Shown: positions 1-10,635 of the stretch, one piece after another
How positions within the stretch are numbered: the stretch's first letter is position 1
Layout: every line of letters begins with the position of its first letter
Assembly (NCBI RefSeq): GCF_001659605.2
Contig: NC_035166.2
Location: forward strand, 19,334,225 to 19,398,224
DNA: 64,000 bases
Direction: 5' to 3'
DNA from: Manihot esculenta
Lineage: Eukaryota; Streptophyta; Magnoliopsida; Malpighiales; Euphorbiaceae
The notes under the pieces: model-generated
Database searches by the model: none
Seen by the model: the letters and a program-made list of their open reading frames with translations, nothing else
Told to the model about the DNA's origin: nothing
Program-made: the position numbers and the translations under genes

Positions 1-805
1 GCTAGTGCAATCATTGAAGGGAAAGTTAAGCAGTCTGTGGCTCAGTCTTTGGGTTCCAAGACCCTAGGTGGGGGAAGGTTAGATCCTTCTTCTTTGAGTG
101 CAGCAGCTTCAGGCAGTAAAAAGTGGACCAGTACCACTAAGAAGTCTAAGAAGAACAAGTTCTGGAACAAGATTAAGTCAGGTCTGGGATTAGGAGGTGG
201 CTTGAGCTCAGGTGCAGATAGTGCAGTATGTATGAAGTGTGGGAAGCCGCACAAGGGAGTATGTCGGTTTGGGACGACAGCCTGTTTCAGATGTGGGCAG
301 GAGGGACACATGGCACGGGAGTGTCCTAGAGCAGCTTTTATGGCACAGTCCCAGCAGACAGCTTCTGGTAGTGTGGCTCAGCCAGTAGCTCCAGCCGCGA
401 CTCAGGGTAGTGGCAGAGGCAGAGGGAGAGGGGCCGCCTCTTCTTCAGCGGGTTTCAGGGGTGAAGGTCCATCAGCTCCAGCACGAATCTTCACGATGAC
501 ACAGTAGGAGGCAAATGCATCAAACACCGTGGTGTCAGGTAATCTCATCATTGGTTTTTCAGATGTGTGTGCCTTAATGGACCCTGGTGCATCTCATTCT
601 TTTATTGCTCCGAGAGCCGTTGAGAGGTTGGGTTTGATGGTCTCTGGGTTAAAGTGTCCCCTATGGGTCAGTGGACCCAAGTGTGACCCATCAGTGGCAG
701 AGTCAGTCTACCGGTTTAGTCTAGTTTTTGTTGAGGGAAGATGCCTTCCAGCCGACTTTGTGGTTCTAGATTTGACGGATTTTGATGTCATTCTAGGGAT
801 GGATT
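1..805 (+). pseudogene. H1 retrotransposon internal region, gag end and protease start (fragment)
   Basis: This is the 3' part of Gag and the start of the aspartic protease of a Ty3/gypsy element whose 5' end lies left of the window. It reads in frame 1. A basic linker is followed by cysteine-rich motifs, including the zinc knuckle [14 protein letters not shown] near 283-324, then a Gly/Arg-rich stretch, then the protease motif DPGASHSFI near 580-606. An in-frame TAG at 505-507 stands where related copies have CAG. At 805/806 the reading frame is cut by E1. The same host sequence resumes at 10636, and ggatt occurs on both sides (801-805 and 10636-10640). The TAG is shared with the sister copy at 26829-26831. 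This is a decayed element, not a host gene. Confidence 0.93.
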
Positions 806-883
806 TGTAATACCCGGCTAGACTCTGATACCAGAATTCCTACCGTCCGGTGGAATCTCGGATGTCGGAGACCTCCAAAGACT

Positions 884-1115
884 TTCGGCGGCCGAACATG
901 TTTTTATAAAATGTTTTCATGTATTTTAATGTTTTAAGTGTGAAAATTAAATGAGTTTTTGCATGAAAAGTCTTTGGAGGAAAACCCAGGTTCGGCCGCC
1001 GAAAGTCAAGTTCGGCCGCCGAACATGCATGCGTTTTGGAGGCACGTTAGGCCCCCGAAAGCATGAGTGAGGGAAGTCCAGGTTCGGCCGCCGAAACCCA
1101 AGTTCGGCCGCCGAA
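884..1115. repeat. Odd-palindrome cluster 1, motif TTCGGC-N-GCCGAA
   Basis: Exact copies of the 13-mer TTCGGCNGCCGAA (6-bp arms around one base) begin at 884 (N=G), 991, 1011, 1083 and 1103 (N=C). Half-sites and degenerate forms such as TTCGGCCCCCGAA lie between them. The cluster sits upstream of the TATA box in U3. The same arrangement recurs in nearly every LTR of the family in this window. Spacing within pairs is about 20 bp. No function is known to me. Confidence 0.9.
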
Positions 1116-1170
1116 CATGGCATGCATGCGGAAGCACTTTCGGCCCCCGAATGTGGCCTGGCCAGCCACC

Positions 1171-1178
1171 TATAAAAG
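1171..1178 (+). promoter_or_regulatory. TATA box of the E1 5' LTR
   Basis: TATAAAAG is preceded by a GC-rich block containing CTGGCCAGCCACC. The same pair occurs in the other LTRs, for example near 8777, 14019, 15939, 24875, 27268, 33529 and 36740. This makes it the likely pol II promoter core, with transcription expected to start about 25-35 bp downstream. Confidence 0.8.
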
Positions 1179-1693
1179 GGACCCTTAGCCGAAATGGACG
1201 AGCTTTCTTCCATTTTCGGCCACAGCTAGCTTCCAACCTCCCTCTTCCAAATCTAGTGTTTTTCCTCCAAATCCCCACCATTTTTCTTGAGTTTTAAGCT
1301 TGCATTGAAGGTTTTGAACTTTTGAAACAAGTTTTGGAGCCTTGGGAACTCAGGAGCTCATTTTCTTGGATCTCCAAGTTTAGGTCATCTCTCTCTCGAT
1401 CTTCAAGAGGTAAGAGCTGATCTTAAGCTCCTTATGTGTTTTAAGTAAGTTTTTATGAGTTCTTTGGGTAGAAATGCATGTTAGGTTATATGTTGAGTTT
1501 ATGGGTTAATATTGATGTTTTGAGCAATGTGTGTTGATTATGTTTATTTGAAGTGTTGTAGTTAGGGTACATGATGGTTTGAGGCCCCTAGGAACTTGTT
1601 TGCATGATTTGATGAGTTATATGCATGTTGGATTGGAAGGGAGAAGATTTTGTGCAAAGGGAGCCAAGTTTCTGCCCTTTGGCAGAAACCAGG

Positions 1694-1885
1694 TTCGGCA
1701 GCCGAAGGAACTTTCGGCCGCCGAACATGGCTTGGGAGGCAGGCCTTTCGGCTGCCGAAGTTGCCCCCGAAAAGAGACTTTCGTCTCTATCTGGGACTTT
1801 CGGCCACCGAAGGTGCCGCCGAACCTGCCTGGGTTTCGGCTCTGGAGGGACTTTTGGCCGCCGAAGGTGCCGCCGAACCTGCCCT
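1694..1885. repeat. Odd-palindrome cluster 2 in the transcribed leader
   Basis: Exact TTCGGCNGCCGAA copies begin at 1694 (N=A), 1713 (N=C) and 1747 (N=T). Degenerate copies follow, interleaved with CTTTCGGCTCTGGAGGG-like and GTGCCGCCGAA-like blocks. This GC-rich block produces long spurious Arg/Pro-rich reading frames on both strands in every LTR. It lies downstream of the TATA box and so would be present in the RNA. Confidence 0.88.
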
Positions 1886-2288
1886 GTTCTGCCTTCGTTT
1901 GCATGTTTTTGCATGATTGTTTTGAGGTGTTTTAGGGGGTTTTTTGGGGGATGTTTTTAGAGTTATGTTCTAGTGGTTTGGTCCCTCATTTGAGTCCACC
2001 TGTATAGGTTCGGACCCGAGGAACCGAGGACCCCAGCAGTGAGTCAGCTGCTTCAGTCATTGTCAGAGCTAGCCAAGAGGTGAGTAGAATAAACCTTTAC
2101 GTTTTAAAGCAAATAAATTATAAAGCTTTTAGCATGTTCATGCATCATGAATGCCATGTGATGAATTAGGTTGTTTGCATTAGAATTCACGAATATGTTG
2201 CATTGCATTTATGTTGTTGTTGTGGATTGGTTATTGGATGATCCCTTAGTCCTCATATGGTATGATGATGTTACGGCATGATATGGTA

Positions 2289-2484
2289 TGGAAGTCCAGG
2301 TTGTACCCATTCTACGTCCCTGGCACTATGTAAGAGAAAGTCCAGGTTGTACCCATTCTACGTCCCTGGCACTATGTAAGAGAAAGTCCAGGTTGTACCC
2401 ATTCTACGTCCCTGGCACATTGGAATGTTATGATATGTTATGTTAAGAGAAAGACCGGTTGTACCCATTCTACGTCCCGGCACT
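2289..2484 (+). repeat. Variable tandem array with conserved inverted repeat (E1 5' LTR)
   Basis: There are three near-identical 46-bp units beginning GTCCAGGTTGTACCC and a fourth, diverged unit near 2452-2484. Each unit has CCAGG near its start and CCTGG near its end, able to form a stem with a loop of about 20 bases. In the fourth unit both arms have changed together to CCGG and CCGG. The 3' LTR of the same element (9895-9994) keeps only one typical and one diverged unit. Confidence 0.88.
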
Positions 2485-3126
2485 TTGGAATGTAGAGGAC
2501 TATTGGTGACAATACCATCCGAGATGTGATTAGTTGTGATGTGTTGCATTACATGATGGCATGAGATTTAAATGTTGTTTTCTTCTATTCTGCTCACTGG
2601 GCTCTAGTAGCTCACCCCTTTTTCCCTAATCCCCCAGGATTGCAGGTACGGGCTAGACAGAGAAGTCAAGAAGAGTAAAGTCTTGTAATTGTAATAGTTA
2701 GAAAGTGGACATGATAAATTGTATAATGATGTAGAGATAAATGGTTATGTTATGTATGATGATATTGAGGTTTAGAAGTGTGCTTGACCATAGTTTATTG
2801 TAATCCCTTGTTGATACATGATCTTAATGTCTATTGATGTTTATGTTTAACCAACTCAACTTATGATGTATATCGCCCTTTTGGGCATTGATGAGATCCC
2901 ACAGAGGGGTCAAGTTTATGATTATGTTTTAGTGCATGCACAGGTTGAGTTTGGTGTATGAGGAATGAATGGAAGAAAAGTTTTAATTTTTATGTATGAT
3001 TGTTGATCATGTATGGGATTAAACAGGTTTACAGGTTACATGTCAGGCTTGCTACGGGTCCCGGCGGCCTTAAGCCGATCTGGATTCTAGTGCCGGTAGC
3101 GGTCCGATTTTCGGGTCGTTACAGAA

Positions 3127-3139
3127 TGGTATCAGAGCC
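3127..3139 (+). other. Primer binding site (initiator tRNA-Met) of E1
   Basis: TGGTATCAGAGCC lies three bases after the LTR end and is complementary to the 3' end of plant initiator tRNA-Met, the usual minus-strand primer of this group. Equivalent sites are at 23847 (H2) and 29185 (E3). Confidence 0.93.
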
Positions 3140-3384
3140 GTAGGTTCATATGGTCGGACCTGGAGTGTCGGGCTCATAGATGTTATAGAAGGTCAAGCAC
3201 TATAGGAAGATCATGTCCACTAGGATAGGATGTGGAGTCCTGTCTTGTATGATGATGTGAAATGCCATGATTATATGCATGTGCATTAATGATATGTGAT
3301 GTATGTGATGAGGGTTCATGTGTGCCCACATGAACCATATGATGCTAATGTTTGCTTGTTATGTGCTGCCTTTCAGAAAACAGG

Positions 3385-6300
3385 ATGAGGGGAACTCGTC
3401 GATCAGCAAGATTGACTGGAGTGCCACCTGAGGATGAGGGCATGAGCGCCCGTCCTCCTACATTGCCTAGGGCAATGTCTAGTAGGTCTAACCGAGAAAG
3501 AGTAGCAAGAGACCCTAGAAGGTCTTTGGATCTGGGTAGGAGCAGATCAGTCAGAGGAACAGTTCAGGGAGGATTGTCTGAGGACATGGGGGATGATATG
3601 GATGTAGAGCAGAGAAGGGATGGCAGTTTGGGAGTCAGTATGTCAGAAGAGGGAATGGGAGAGTCCCAAGGAGGCACTCAGGCCTCGGGATTTGTTCAGC
3701 CTTCCCACTACCCACATTTCTCACAACATCCCGGGTATTCGATGGGAGGTACATCGGATTACCCTAGCTTCACCCCTTATCCCACACAAATGCCATACCC
3801 ACCCTACTACCCACCATACTCACAGTACCCAATGTATCCACCCCCACCTTACTATCCAAACCCTACCTCAGAAAATGTTGCCCCACCTCCACCACCTACA
3901 GAACCAGCAGCCCTAGTTACTCAACCTTCCAGACCTAGCTCAGTCAGTGGGAGCAAGGTCAAAATGACCGAGAGGGTGAAAGGAGATGACCCGTTTGTGT
4001 ACCTTGAGAGGGTGAAAGTGATCACTGATGAGATTGGGGCTGATGATAGTAGAGCCATTCAGATGGCCGGGTTCACACTCAAATGCAAGAAAGCCCGTGA
4101 GTGGTTTAAGAATTACGTGAACCCGAGAGTGGACAGCATGACTTGGGAGGAGTTTGCAAACGAGTTTGCGGGATGGGCTTTCCCCGATAGCTCGAGGGAG
4201 CTAAAGATGATTGAGTTTGAACAGTTGAGGCAAACCGATGAGATGAGTGTGGAGGAGTTCACAGACAGATTCTTGGAGCTGTTGCCATTTGCAGGGCAAA
4301 ACCTTGACACGGATCAGAAAAAGTCAAGGAGGTATATCATGAAACTCCACTCTAGATATTCCTCCTTGATCTAGTCAGCAGATAGGGAGAGCTTCCACGC
4401 CATAGTGGATATGGCCAGGAAAATGGAGGCCAGTGCCATTGTTCAGGGATCAGTCAAGCAGTCAGTGGCACAGCCTTCTGGTTCTAAGACCCCAGGCTCT
4501 TCTTCTTTCAGTGCAGCAGCTTCAGGTAGCAAGAAGTGGAGTAACACCACTAGGAAGCCCAAGAAGAACAAGTTTTGGAACAAGTTCAAGTCTAGTCTGG
4601 GACTAGGGAGTGGCTCAAGCTCTGGCGCGGATAATGCAGTTTGTGCAAAGTGTGGTAGGCTACACAGGGGAGTTTGTCGGGCTGGGACAGCAGCCTGCTT
4701 CAGATGCGGGCAAGAGGGACACATGGCTCGGGAGTGTCCTAGGGCAGCTTTTGGAGCACAGTCTCAGCAGACAGCTTCTGGTAGTGTGGCTCAGCCAGCA
4801 GCTCCAGCCATGACTCAGGCCAGTGGCAGAGGCAGAGGGAGAGGGGCAGCCTCTTCTTCAGCGGGTTTCAGAGGTGAAGGTCCATCAGCTCCAGCACGGA
4901 TCTTCACAATGACTCAGCAGGAGGCAGATGCATCTAACACCGTGGTGGCAGGTAATTTAGTCATTGGTTGTTTAGATGTGTATGCCTTGATGGACCCTGG
5001 TGCATCTCATTCTTTTATCGCTCTGAGAGCCGTTCAGAGGTTGGGGTTGATGATCTCTGAGTTAGAGTGTCCTCTCTGGGTCAGTGGACCCAAGTGTGAT
5101 CCATCAGTGGCAGAGTCAGTCTGCCAGTGTAGTCCTGTGTTTGTTGAGGGAAGATGCTTGTCCGCCGACCTAGTGGTTCTAGATTTGACAGATTTTGACG
5201 TCATTCTAGGGATGGACTGGTTATCTACCCACGGTTCTACCTTGGACTGCAGGGACAAGGTAGTCAGGTTCAGAGGTCAGGATGGATCAGAGGTTGTCTT
5301 CAGGGGAGACAGGAGAGGTACACCTAGAGGTCTGATATCAGCTCTTCAGGCTCGTAGGTTGCTTAGGAAGGGATGTCAGGGGTATTTGGCTCATGTGAGA
5401 GAGCTTAGCAGTCAGGTTAGAGAGCCCGCCTCGGTGCCAGTGGTTAGAGAGTTTCTAGCCGTCTTCCCAGACGAGCTGCCAGGTTTACCACCTGCTAGGG
5501 AGATAGAGTTCGAGATAGAATTGATGCCTGGAACCCGACCGATCTCTATCCCTCCCTACAGGATGGCTCCAGCCGAGTTGAAGGAATTGAAAGAACAGTT
5601 GCAAGAGTTGGTAGAAAAGGGCTTCATCCGACCGAGCACTTCACCTTGGGGTGCACCAGTCTTGTTTGTCAGAAAGAAGGATGGATCCCTTAGACTTTGT
5701 ATCGACTACAGGCAGTTGAACAAAGTCACTACCAAGAATAAGTACCCATTGCCAAGGATCGACGATCTATTCGACCAGCTAGCCGGAGCAGGTTGTTTCT
5801 CCAAAATAGATCTGAGATCGGGGTACCATCAGTTGAGGATAAGGGAAGAAGATGTGCCGAAGACAGCTTTCAGGACCAGATATGGGCATTTTGAGTTCCT
5901 TGTAATGCCGTTCGGGTTAACCAACGCCCCTGCAGCATTCATGGATCTCATGAACAGAGTGTTTAGCCAGTACCTGGATCACTTTGTTATTGTCTTCATT
6001 GATGATATCTTAGTGTATTCCAGGAATGCAGAGGAGCATGCCCATCATCTGCGGTTGGTTCTACAGACCTTGAGGGAACATGGCTTGTATGCCAAGTTCT
6101 CTAAATGTGAGTTCTGGCTGAGGAGCATTTCGTTCTTGGGGCATGTAGTGTCAGAGAATGGAATTGAGGTGGACCCCAAGAAGACAGAAACTGTGGCTAA
6201 CTGGCCTAGACCCACTTTAGTGACGGAGATCAGGAGTTTCTTGGGTTTGGCAGGTTACTACAGGAGGTTCGTTCAGGACTTCTCGAAAATAGCAGCTCCT

Positions 6301-8337
6301 CTGACCAGGTTGACCAGGAAGAATCAGAAGTTTCTGTGGACCGACCAGTGCGAAGAGAGTTTTGAAGAGCTTAAGAAGAGGTTGACTTCAGCACCAGTTT
6401 TAGCTCTGCCATCAAGTGATGAGGACTTTACAGTCTTTTGTGATGCGTCCCGTGTGGGACTGGGTTGTGTACTGATGCAGAATGAGAGGGTGATTGCTTA
6501 TGCTTCTAGGCAGCTGAAGAAGCATGAGTTGAATTACCCCACACATGACCTTGAGATGGCAGCAGTAATCTTTGCACTCAAGATGTGGAGGCACTACCTC
6601 TATGGGGTAAAATGTGAGATCTTTACAGATCATAAGAGCCTACAGTACATCCTGAGTCAAAGAGATTTGAACTTGAGACAGAGGAGATGGGTAGAGCTGC
6701 TGAGTGACTATGATTGCAAGATTCAGTATCATCCGGGTAAGGCGAATATCGTGGCAGACGCCCTAAGCCGGAAGTCACTAGGCAGTCTATCCCACATCAC
6801 GGCAGAGAGGAGACCAGTGGTGAAGGAGTTCTACAAGCTCATTGATGAAGGTCTATAGATGGAGTTGTCTGGTACAGGTGCCTTAGTGGCCCAGATGAGA
6901 GTGACACCTGTGTTTCTGGAGCAAGTGGCTCAGAAACAGCATGAGGACCCAGAGCTAGTGAAGATTGCCAGGACTGTTCAGTCAGGCAAGGACAGTGAGT
7001 TCAGATTTGACAGTAAGGGGATCCTCCGCTATGGGAGTCGTTTGTGTGTACCAGATGACATAGGGCTAAAAGGAGACATTATGAGAGAGGCTCATAATGC
7101 AAGATACAACATTCACCCCGGAGCCACCAAGATGTATCGAGACTTGAAGAAGGTTTATTGGTGGCCAGCAATGAAGAAAGAAGTGGCACAGTTCGTGTCA
7201 GCCTGCGAAGTGTGTCAGAGGGTGAAGCTGAAACATCAGAAGCCGGCTGGAATGCTTAACCCGCTACCTATTCCAGAATGGAAATGGGAGAATATAGCTA
7301 TGGACTGCGTAGTGGGGTTACCGGCGACGTCCAACAGATTGGACTCCATATGGGTGATTGTGGACAGACTCACCAAATCTGCTCACTTCATCCCTGTCAG
7401 GAGTGGCTACTTTGTGGACAAGTTGGCGCAGGTATATGTGGACGAGATAGTCAGGCTGCATGGGGTTCCTGTTTCAATAGTGTCAGATAGAGGGCCCCAG
7501 TTCACCTCCAGTTTTTGGCGGAGTCTGCAGAATGCCATGGGTACTAGGTTGGATTTCAGTACTGCCTTCCACCCCTAGACTGACGGACAGTCAGAAAGGA
7601 CCATCCAGACTATCGAGGATATGCTTAGAATGTGTGTGCTGGACTTTGGCGGTTCTTGGAGGCAGCATCTACCTTTGGTGGAGTTTGCCTACAATAACAG
7701 CCATCATGCTAGCATCGGGATGGCTCCATATGAAGCTTTGTACGGAAGGAAGTGCAGGTCACCTGTTTGCTGGGAGGAAGTTGGAGAGAAGGCCTTAGCA
7801 GGGCCTGAGCTAGTAGAGATCACCAGCAGGGTGGTACCCATAATCAGAGAGAGAATCAAGACTGCTGCAAGCAGACAGAAGAGTTATGCAGACATCCGCA
7901 GAAGACAGGTAGAGTTTCAGGAGGGGGATCTGGTATTGCTCAAGGTGTCTCCAATGAAAGGAGTGGTTCGCTTTGGGAAGAAAGGTAAACTAGCCCCACG
8001 ATACATCGGACCCTTCAAAGTCTTGCAAAAGATTGGGAATGTGTCGTACAAGCTGGATTTACCTGCTTCAATGGCAAGAATCCATCCGGTTTTCCATGTT
8101 TCAATGTTGAGGAAGTTTGTGTCAGATCCGAGCAAGGTTCTTAGTGAGCCTGATGTGGAGATCCAAGAGGATCTCACCTATGTTGAGCAGCCAGTACGGA
8201 TCATAGACACCCAGATCAGAAAGCTAAGAAACAAGGAAATCCCGATGGTGAAAGTCCTGTGGAACCACCACAATATGGAAGAGTACACCTGGGAGACACG
8301 GGAGTCCATGCTCCATCAATACCCTTATCTTTTCTAA
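3385..8337 (+). pseudogene. E1 gag-pol polyprotein, single frame with three TAG stops
   Basis: One continuous frame of 1651 codons encodes the whole polyprotein. I chose ATG 3385 (MRGTRRSARL) because the same start is conserved in E3; an in-frame ATG at 3352 is less likely. Order: acidic N-terminus, Pro/Tyr-rich linker, capsid-like Gag region (about 3985-4470), zinc knuckle at 4696-4737 (residue 438 on), protease DPGAS (Asp about residue 537), RT with FIDD at 5995-6006, RNase H with DAS and TDHKS blocks (about 6427-6780), integrase zinc motif H-H-C-C (about 7090-7220), integrase core, GPF-like block (about 7980-8120) and chromodomain-like end (about 8190-8334). TAG codons at 4372, 6856 and 7576 stand where relatives have CAG. 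Compared with E3 the Gag lacks 8 residues near 3970. Not functional as written. Confidence 0.94.
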
Positions 8338-8399
8338 GGTTAGTTTCTTGTATGTTTTATGTGTATGTTATGTTGTATGCCTTGCATGTACTAGTTGAG

Positions 8400-8436
8400 G
8401 AACATTCGGGGACGAATGTTCTTAAGGGGGGGAGAA
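8400..8436 (+). promoter_or_regulatory. Pre-PPT hairpin and polypurine tract of E1
   Basis: An inverted repeat GAACATTCG ... CGAATGTTC (8400-8421) is followed directly by the polypurine tract AAGGGGGGGAGAA ending at the 3' LTR. The tract primes plus-strand synthesis. The hairpin is also present before the 3' LTRs near 13738, 19351, 33137, 40902 and 46957; the H1 and H2 copies have decayed arms. Confidence 0.85.
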
Positions 8437-10635
8437 TGTAATACCCGGCTAGACTCCGGTACCAGAATTCCTACCGTCCGGTGGAATCTCGGATGTCGGA
8501 GACCTCTAGAAGGGTAAAAAACATGTTTTTATAAAATGTTTTCATGTATTTTAATGTTTTAAGTGTGAAAATTAAATGAGTTTTTGCATGAAAAGTCTTT
8601 GGAGGAAAACCCAGGTTCGGCCGCCGAAAGTCAAGTTCGGCCGCCGAACATGCATGCGTTTTGGAGGCACGTTAGGCCCCCGAAAGCATGAGTGAGGGAA
8701 GTCCAGGTTCGGCCGCCGAACATGGCATGCATGCGGAAGCACTTTCGGCCCCCGAACATGGCCTGGCCAGCCACCTATAAAAGGGACCCTTAGCCGAAAT
8801 GGACGAGCTTTCTTCCATTTTCGGCCACAGCTAGCTTCCAACCTCCCTCTTCCAAATCTAGTGTTTTTCCTCCAAATCCCCACCATTTTTCTTGAGTTTT
8901 AAGCTTGCATTGAAGGTTTTGAACTTTTGAAACAAGTTTTGGAGCCTTGGGAACTCAGGAGCTCATTTTCTTGGATCTCCAAGTTTAGGTCATCTCTCTC
9001 TCGATCTTCAAGAGGTAAGAGCTGATCTTAAGCTCCTTATGTGTTTTAAGTAAGTTTTTATGAGTTCTTTGGGTAGAAATGCATGTTAGGTTATATGTTG
9101 AGTTTATGGGTTAATATTGATGTTTTGAGCAATGTGTGTTGATTATGTTTATTTGAAGTGTTGTAGTTGGGGTATATGATGGTTTGAGGCCCCTAGGAAC
9201 TTGTTTGCATGATTTGATGAGTTATATGCATGTTGGATTGGAAGGGAGAAGATTTTGTGCAAAGGGAGCCAAGTTTCTGCCCTTTGGCAGAAACCAGGTT
9301 CGGCAGCCGAAGGAACTTTCGGCCGCCGAACATGGCTTGGGAGGCAGGCCTTTCGGCTGCCGAAGTTGCCCCCGAAAAGAGACTTTCGTCTCTGTCTGGG
9401 ACTTTCGGCCGCCGAAGGTGCCGCCGAACCTGCCTGGGTTTCGGCTCTGGAGGGACTTTCGGCCGCCGAAGGTGCCGCCGAACCTGCCCTGTTCTGTCTT
9501 CCTTTGCATGTTTTTGCATGATTGTTTTGAGGTGTTTTAGGGGGTTTTTGGGGGATGTTTTTAGAGTTATGTTCTAGTGGTTTGGTCCCTCATTTGAGTC
9601 CACCTGTGTAGGTTCGGACCCGAGAAACCGAGGACCCCAGCAGTGAGTCAGCTGCTTCAGTCATTGTCAGAGCTAGCCAAGAGGTGAGTAGAATAAACCT
9701 TTACGTTTTAAAGCAAATAAATTATAAAGCTTTTAGCATGTTCATGCATCATGAATGTCATGTGATGAATTAGGTTGTTTGCATTAGAATTCATGAATAT
9801 GTTGCATTGCATTTATGTTGTTGTTGTGGATTGGTTATTGGATGATCCCTTAGTCCTCATATGGTATGATGATGTTACGGCATGATATGGTATGGAAGTC
9901 CAGGTTGTACCCATTCTACGTCCCTAGCACATTGGAATGTTATGATATGTTATGTTAAGAGAAAGACCGGTTGTACCCATTCTACGTCCCGGCACTTTGG
10001 AATGTAGAGGACTATTGGTGACAATACCATCCGAGATGTGATTAGTTGTGATGTGTTGCATTACATGATGGCATGAGATTTAAATGTTGTTTTCTTCTAT
10101 TCTGCTCACTAGGCTCTAGTAGCTCACCCCTTTTTCCCTAATCCCCCAGGATTGCAGGTACGGGCTAGACAGAGAAGTCAAGAAGAGTAAAGTCTTGTAA
10201 TTGTAATAGTTAGAAAGTGGACATGATAAATTGTATAATGATGTAGAGATAAATGGTTATGTTATGTATGATGATATTGAGGTTTAGAAGTGTGCTTGAC
10301 CATAGTTTATTGTAATCCCTTGTTGATACATGATCTTAATGTCTATTGATGTTTATGTTTAACCAACTCAACTTATGATGTATATCGCCCTTTTGGGCAT
10401 TGATGAGATCCCACAGAGGGGTCAAGTTTATGATTATGTTTTAGTGCATGCACAGGTTGAGTTTGGTGTATGAGGAATGAATGGAAGAAAAGTTTTAATT
10501 TTTATGTATGATTGTTGATCATGTATGGGATTAAACAGGTTTACAGGTTACATGTCAGGCTTGCTACGGGTCCCGGCGGCCTTAAGCCGATCTGGATTCT
10601 AGAGCCGGTAGCGGTCCGATTTTCGAGTCGTTACA
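8437..10635 (+). repeat. 3' LTR of E1 (2199 bp)
   Basis: It runs from TGTAATACCC to GTTACA and is followed by the target duplicate ggatt. It is close to the 5' LTR but has fewer array units and only one pair of cluster-1 palindromes. Near 10615 it reads AGAGCCGG where the 5' LTR has AGTGCCGG. Confidence 0.95.

Larger units (their letters stand above)
806..3123 (+). repeat. 5' LTR of E1 (2318 bp)
   Basis: It starts TGTAATACCCGGCTAGAC and ends GGTCGTTACA. The TATA box lies only about 365 bp from the start, so U3 is short and roughly 1.9 kb of the LTR should be transcribed as R/U5 leader. Contents in order: palindrome cluster 1, TATA box, a donor-like AAGAGGTAAG (about 1408), palindrome cluster 2 (1694-1885), a second donor-like AGAGGTGAGT (about 2078), and a tandem array (2289-2484). 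The block at about 870-900 contains an extra TTCGGCGGCCGAA and replaces the tctagaagggtaaaa seen in the 3' LTR and most other copies. Confidence 0.95.
806..10635 (+). mobile_element. E1, complete Ty3/gypsy (Tekay/Del-like chromovirus) retrotransposon, 9.83 kb
   Basis: This is a structurally complete element: 5' LTR 806-3123, primer site, gag-pol 3385-8337, hairpin and polypurine tract, 3' LTR 8437-10635. It is flanked by a perfect 5-bp target-site duplication, ggatt (801-805 and 10636-10640), inside the protease region of H1. Domain order (Gag, PR, RT, RNase H, integrase, chromodomain-like end) places it in Ty3/gypsy chromoviruses; the C-terminal block fits the Tekay/Del group, which is a family-level inference. 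The two LTRs differ by 119 bp in length. By eye this is explained by two 46-bp repeat units (92), one 20-bp palindrome unit, a 6-bp block difference and 1 bp. Three in-frame TAG codons make it non-autonomous as it stands. Confidence 0.96.

Noticed and set aside
1579..1960. Overlapping Arg/Pro/Gly-rich reading frames on both strands in every LTR (also near 9190, 14435, 17070, 20233, 21415, 25206, 27596, 33927, 37033, 41618)
   Set aside because: They arise from repeats of TTCGGCCGCCGAA-like sequence, which lacks stops in several frames on both strands. They sit in LTR leader DNA, lack conserved starts, and change length with repeat number.
2289..2484. CRISPR-like array (regular repeats with spacers)
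   Set aside because: Units are contiguous minisatellite copies in a plant LTR, too few, with no spacers and no cas genes.
4372..4374. Programmed stop readthrough between Gag and Pol in E1
   Set aside because: The stop is inside Gag, before the zinc knuckle, and is not at the same place in E3, H1, H2 or H3; relatives have a Gln codon. Decay is the simpler explanation.
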